Shown here piece by piece: positions 7,230 to 9,808 of a DNA stretch of 9,808 bases; within the stretch, counting starts at the first letter, position 1; the number at the start of each line of letters is the position of its first letter. The position numbers were made by a program, and so were the translations under genes. Source of the DNA: Gammaproteobacteria bacterium (GTDB lineage Bacteria > Pseudomonadota > Gammaproteobacteria > Steroidobacterales > Steroidobacteraceae); NCBI GenBank assembly GCA_029857655.1, contig JAOUGR010000057.1, forward strand, positions 1 through 9,808. The letters are read 5' to 3'. The notes beneath the pieces were generated by a model. That model made no database searches. It was not told where the DNA came from and worked only from the letters and a program-made list of their open reading frames with translations.

Positions 7230-7688
7230 TCAAGTGCCGCCTGGGCCGATGATGTAGAAGCTCTGGACGTGCTGGGCCATGGCGTTGCCGGGCGCGGTGC
7301 CGGTGGCATCCACCTGGAAGTGATAGGTCGTGAAGCCAGCACCGATGCTGTAGCCGGTCATGCCGCTGCCCAATGGCGCGGCGCCGACAAATCCCAGCGC
7401 AAACGAATACTGGTCATCCGGCGAGTCCGGATTCGGGATGGCCGGCTGGAGCACCGGTACGCTGGTGCTCAGCAGGGAATTGGCGAGCGCGTCCTCGATC
7501 GCGACCTCGGCTGCCTGGAAGGCGCGTTCCTGCAGCTGCGTGTTGCCGACCATGCGCAATTCCAGCGTCGAGGTTATGACACCGGAGACGGCAAGAATCG
7601 TCAGCACCAGCAACAGGATGAGCCCGACGACCAGCGCTGCGCCGTGCTGCCGCGAGCCAATGGCGCCAGAGGTGATGTGCTTGTTCAT
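7230..7688 (-). CDS. pilX: Type IV pilus minor pilin PilX
   Basis: This 152-residue protein matches the PilX family N-terminus. A 16-residue leader ends at G16 (RQHG/AALVVGLILLLVLTILAVSG), followed by the family signature LELRMVGNTQLQERAFQAAEVAIEDAL (about 42-68). Position 5 of the mature protein is valine rather than glutamate. The same change is seen in other PilX proteins and in the GspK pseudopilin, and fits a place at the very tip, where no subunit sits above it. The globular part is short and has no cysteines. PilX joins PilV, PilW, FimT/FimU and PilE in the priming complex that carries PilY1. Its ATG overlaps the pilW stop as ATGA, implying coupled translation, and GAGGAA lies 10 nt upstream at 7699-7704. 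Confidence 0.92.
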   Translation of the reverse strand: MNKHITSGAIGSRQHGAALVVGLILLLVLTILAVSGVITSTLELRMVGNTQLQERAFQAAEVAIEDALANSLLSTSVPVLQPAIPNPDSPDDQYSFALGFVGAAPLGSGMTGYSIGAGFTTYHFQVDATGTAPGNAMAQHVQSFYIIGPGGT

Positions 7689-8704
7689 CGCCGTGTGTTC
7701 CTCAGTGCGATCGTCTTGCTGACGAGCACGCGACGGAAATTGTCGGCGGGCGTATAGGCAGCGCCGCCGACGCGGTCTGCATAGGAATAGGTCCGGTCAT
7801 CTGTGAACGTGAACTCCGGCTGTTCCGCACGCACCAGCAGCCAGACACGCACCGCGACGATCTCCTCGCCGGCCGGGATCACGGTGCCCGCCGGGACAAA
7901 GAAATCGGCATTCTGGTCGATGTTCTGGTCGACGCCGAACTCGACCTGGAGGTCCTCGACACCGGGAATGATTTCCTGATCAACAATGATCGGGGCACCG
8001 CCCGCGAAGTCGAGCTGCTTGCGGCGCAGCGACGGCGTTCCGGCGCGCTGGTCGGAGTCCTGGTCGACGTAATAACCATTGGCGATGACCGCCCGCGACT
8101 CCGACAGCGGCGCTGAATATCCGGCCGGTATTGCGCCGCCGGAGAACAGCGTGCCCTGGACGCGGCTGGTCTGGATCTTGATCTGGCCGGCAGTCGCGCC
8201 CAGCGCGCCGGCGCCAATGGCCAGTGTCGACGCATGGCGGATGGTGAGCTGGTCCGAGCCCGCCACTGCAGTGCCGTATTCGGCGCAAGCCAGGCCGTAG
8301 CCGTTATTGGTGCCTTCTATGTAGGCCGGCAGCTTGACCGCCCACATGGCGCCGCAGGAATTGATCGTACCCGCGTAGCCGCCGAGGCTCCCCGGCAGGA
8401 CATATGCCGGATCCACGTTGGGAAGATTGGCGAGATCGAGTGCCGGCCCGTTTTCGACCAAATCGCCCCGGCTGTGCAGGCCCCAGAAATTCGCCATCCG
8501 AAGATCAGCCTCGATCGTGCTCATCGCGTAGCGCGCGGTCTCCTGGAGCCGCGCCGCGGCGTCATTGCTGCGGTACAGTTCGCGGCCCTTGCCGAGCACG
8601 GAAACCGCACCTGCCAGCAGGAACAGACCGATGGACATCGAGACCATCAGTTCGATGAGGCTGAGGCCCTTCTGCATCTGCTTGCCGTTGCCGTATGCGT
8701 TCAT
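7685..8704 (-). CDS. pilW: Type IV pilus minor pilin PilW
   Basis: PilW is the largest minor pilin here, at 339 residues with the chosen start. The leader ends QKG13, and the mature N-terminus LSLIELMVSMSIGLFLLAGA has the usual Glu at mature position 5 (E18). The family segment LQETARYAMSTIEADLRMANFWG (about 53-75) follows the helix. A large beta-rich globular region ends in a PilW-type finish: VRVWLLVRAEQPEF, a Tyr-containing strand, then FRRVLVSKTIALRN. The ATG at 8704 overlaps the pilV TGA (ATGA), typical of translational coupling. The frame is open further upstream to 8758, but that would add a polar stretch inside pilV with no pilin character. An ATG at residue 10 (MQKG) would give a 4-residue leader and is a less likely alternative. 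PilW is thought to belong to the tip subcomplex with PilV, PilX and PilY1. Confidence 0.94.
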   Translation of the reverse strand: MNAYGNGKQMQKGLSLIELMVSMSIGLFLLAGAVSVLGKGRELYRSNDAAARLQETARYAMSTIEADLRMANFWGLHSRGDLVENGPALDLANLPNVDPAYVLPGSLGGYAGTINSCGAMWAVKLPAYIEGTNNGYGLACAEYGTAVAGSDQLTIRHASTLAIGAGALGATAGQIKIQTSRVQGTLFSGGAIPAGYSAPLSESRAVIANGYYVDQDSDQRAGTPSLRRKQLDFAGGAPIIVDQEIIPGVEDLQVEFGVDQNIDQNADFFVPAGTVIPAGEEIVAVRVWLLVRAEQPEFTFTDDRTYSYADRVGGAAYTPADNFRRVLVSKTIALRNTRR

Positions 8705-9171
8705 GTCGCAAACCCGATCTGGAATGTCACCGGATTGACCTCGCCGACTTCGGCCCATTGCACGGTGATGATGTAAGTTGCGGGCTCGCCGGCGGCGGGG
8801 GGCAGCGTCACGACGACCTGCCCCTGGCCATTCGGCAGGAGCAGTGCGAGGGCGGCTTTCCAGCGGCTCAGGTCGGTGGCGGCGAGTTCCGCCGGCGCGC
8901 AGCCGGCGGTTGTTGCGCAGGCGCCGACTTCGGCAAAGGCGTCTCCATACACGTTTCCGTAGTTGGCCATGGCCGTGCGATTGCTGCGGATGCTGTCCGC
9001 AAGGTCGGCGGCGAGATTGACCGCCTGCGTGCGATAGATGGCGGTGCGACCCGCCTGCAGGCTATTGAGATAAAGCGCGGCGATGCCGAGCATGCCGATG
9101 GCCAGCACGACGAGGGCCACCAGGGTCTCGACCATCGTGAAGCCGGATTGCGATTTCATGCCGTTAGCCAT
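8701..9171 (-). CDS. pilV: Type IV pilus minor pilin PilV
   Basis: This 156-residue pilin has the leader MANGMKSQSG10, a prepilin peptidase site before F11, and the mature N-terminus FTMVETLVALVVLAIGMLG with Glu at mature position 5 (E15). The following segment (AALYLNSLQAGRTAIYRTQAVNLAADLADSIRSNR) is typical of PilV, whose signature runs LA.DL.D.IR.NR. The globular part has a cysteine pair close together (CATTAGC, near residues 78-84) and ends with a strand VTFQIGFAT. The ATG at 9171 is preferred because AGGG (9179-9182, overlapping the fimT stop) lies 7 nt upstream. An ATG at 9159 would leave a 6-residue leader and is possible. It is coupled to pilW by a 4 nt overlap. It is expected to bridge the fimT product and PilW/PilX in the tip complex. 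Confidence 0.94.
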   Translation of the reverse strand: MANGMKSQSGFTMVETLVALVVLAIGMLGIAALYLNSLQAGRTAIYRTQAVNLAADLADSIRSNRTAMANYGNVYGDAFAEVGACATTAGCAPAELAATDLSRWKAALALLLPNGQGQVVVTLPPAAGEPATYIITVQWAEVGEVNPVTFQIGFAT

Positions 9172-9180
9172 GATTCAACC

Positions 9181-9807
9181 CTAGGTGCAGCCCGCGATCG
9201 GGCCGCCGATTGCGTCAATGAGTACCTGGATCTCGGCCGGGTCGCGCGTCACGCCGGCGCGGCCGGTGACGGACACCGTGATGCCGCGCGCGGCGGAAAG
9301 CTGGCCGCCGGAATTCACGTTGCCGCGCTCGTCGCAGAACACGAGCTGGGCCGCGATGGCATTCGACGCGAAGCCATTGTTGAGGTAGGTGACACGAAGC
9401 GGAATTGCCGTCGATTGTGCAGTAATCGTATTGGGCAGCGCCGCGTGTTGCAGCAGCAGCACCGCTTCGCCGGCGTCGCGCACTCCATTGCCATCCGTCG
9501 CATCCGGAACGTTGTCGCCATTGTCGTCGACGAAAACGATCCAGCCGAGCAACTGCGTAGAAGCGGTGCAGGCTGGGTTTGCGACGAGCGGATTGGCGCT
9601 CGTGCAGAGTGTCACGGGGACGCGCCGCTTGATCGCCTCGGAACGCGTAAGATGCAAGGCAACCATGACGTCATTCGCCGCACCGGTGAGACGTGCGTTG
9701 CGGATGAAATTGCCCATCGCCGGGACGCCGATGCTGAGCAGGAGCCCTGCGAGCAGCACGACCAGCATCAGTTCGAGCAACGTAAAGCCTGTCTGCCGCG
9801 TTTTCAT
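9181..9807 (-). CDS. fimT: Type IV pilus pseudopilin FimT/FimU (GspH family)
   Basis: This is the first visible gene of the minor-pilin operon, encoding 208 residues. The short leader MKTRQTG7 precedes F8, and the mature N-terminus FTLLELMLVVLLAGLLLSIGVP has Glu at mature position 5 (E12). The GspH/FimT segment follows: NARLTGAANDVMVALHLTRSEAIKRRVPVTLC (about 37-68), then GWIVFVDDNGD (88-98). Cysteines are at 68, 80, 158 and 207. An unusually Asp/Asn/Gly-rich loop spans about 94-114. The start ATG is one base from the window edge, so its ribosome-binding site and promoter are not visible. The first residues form a complete class III leader, so the protein is probably full length. FimU of P. 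aeruginosa couples the tip complex to the major pilin, and FimT in some species binds DNA for uptake. Which of the two this is cannot be told from the sequence. Confidence 0.9.
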   Translation of the reverse strand: MKTRQTGFTLLELMLVVLLAGLLLSIGVPAMGNFIRNARLTGAANDVMVALHLTRSEAIKRRVPVTLCTSANPLVANPACTASTQLLGWIVFVDDNGDNVPDATDGNGVRDAGEAVLLLQHAALPNTITAQSTAIPLRVTYLNNGFASNAIAAQLVFCDERGNVNSGGQLSAARGITVSVTGRAGVTRDPAEIQVLIDAIGGPIAGCT

Positions 9808-9808
9808 G

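Noticed and set aside
7210..7233. TTG start for the CxxC protein overlapping the pilX stop
   Set aside because: It would put the GGAGA motif inside the coding sequence and lengthen the signal peptide's polar region. The ATG at 7209 has the better context.
8705..8758. Upstream extension of pilW into pilV
   Set aside because: It would place an 18-residue polar segment before an already complete leader. The ATGA overlap start at 8704 fits better.

Overview
The window looks like chromosomal DNA of a GC-rich gammaproteobacterium. The gene order dnaE-accA-tilS on the plus strand is typical of that class. A full type IV pilus minor-pilin operon of the Pseudomonas/Xanthomonas kind (fimT-pilV-pilW-pilX-pilY1-pilE) fills the minus strand. 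A Xanthomonadales/Nevskiales-like host is a reasonable guess, but the sequence does not settle the genus.

Plus strand, 1-2839: the 3' end of dnaE (replicative polymerase alpha subunit) is followed 19 nt later by accA (carboxyltransferase alpha subunit of acetyl-CoA carboxylase). tilS (tRNA-Ile lysidine synthetase) starts one base after the accA stop. These are housekeeping genes with every diagnostic motif I looked for intact.

Minus strand, 9807-2847: seven genes lie head to tail. They are fimT (GspH-type pseudopilin), pilV, pilW, pilX, a small secreted CxxC protein that I do not recognise, pilY1 (von Willebrand A domain plus calcium-binding beta-propeller) and pilE. Spacing is tight: 9 nt, two 4-nt ATGA overlaps, a pilX-to-next gap of 20 nt, a 10 nt gap, and then a 51 nt gap carrying a strong hairpin before pilE. 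The minor pilins and PilY1 are expected to form the priming and tip complex of type IV pili, used for twitching, adhesion and possibly DNA uptake. Processing would be by the prepilin peptidase PilD, which is not in the window.

The two gene groups converge, with only 7 nt between the tilS and pilE stops. No stretch over 300 bases lacks a gene. I see no mobile elements, CRISPR arrays, tRNAs, rRNAs or frameshifts. I find no clearly undescribed system. The points most worth a second look are the unassigned secreted CxxC protein between pilX and pilY1, the pilY1-pilE hairpin, an apparently duplicated Asp/Gly loop in FimT, and a possible leaderless start for accA.
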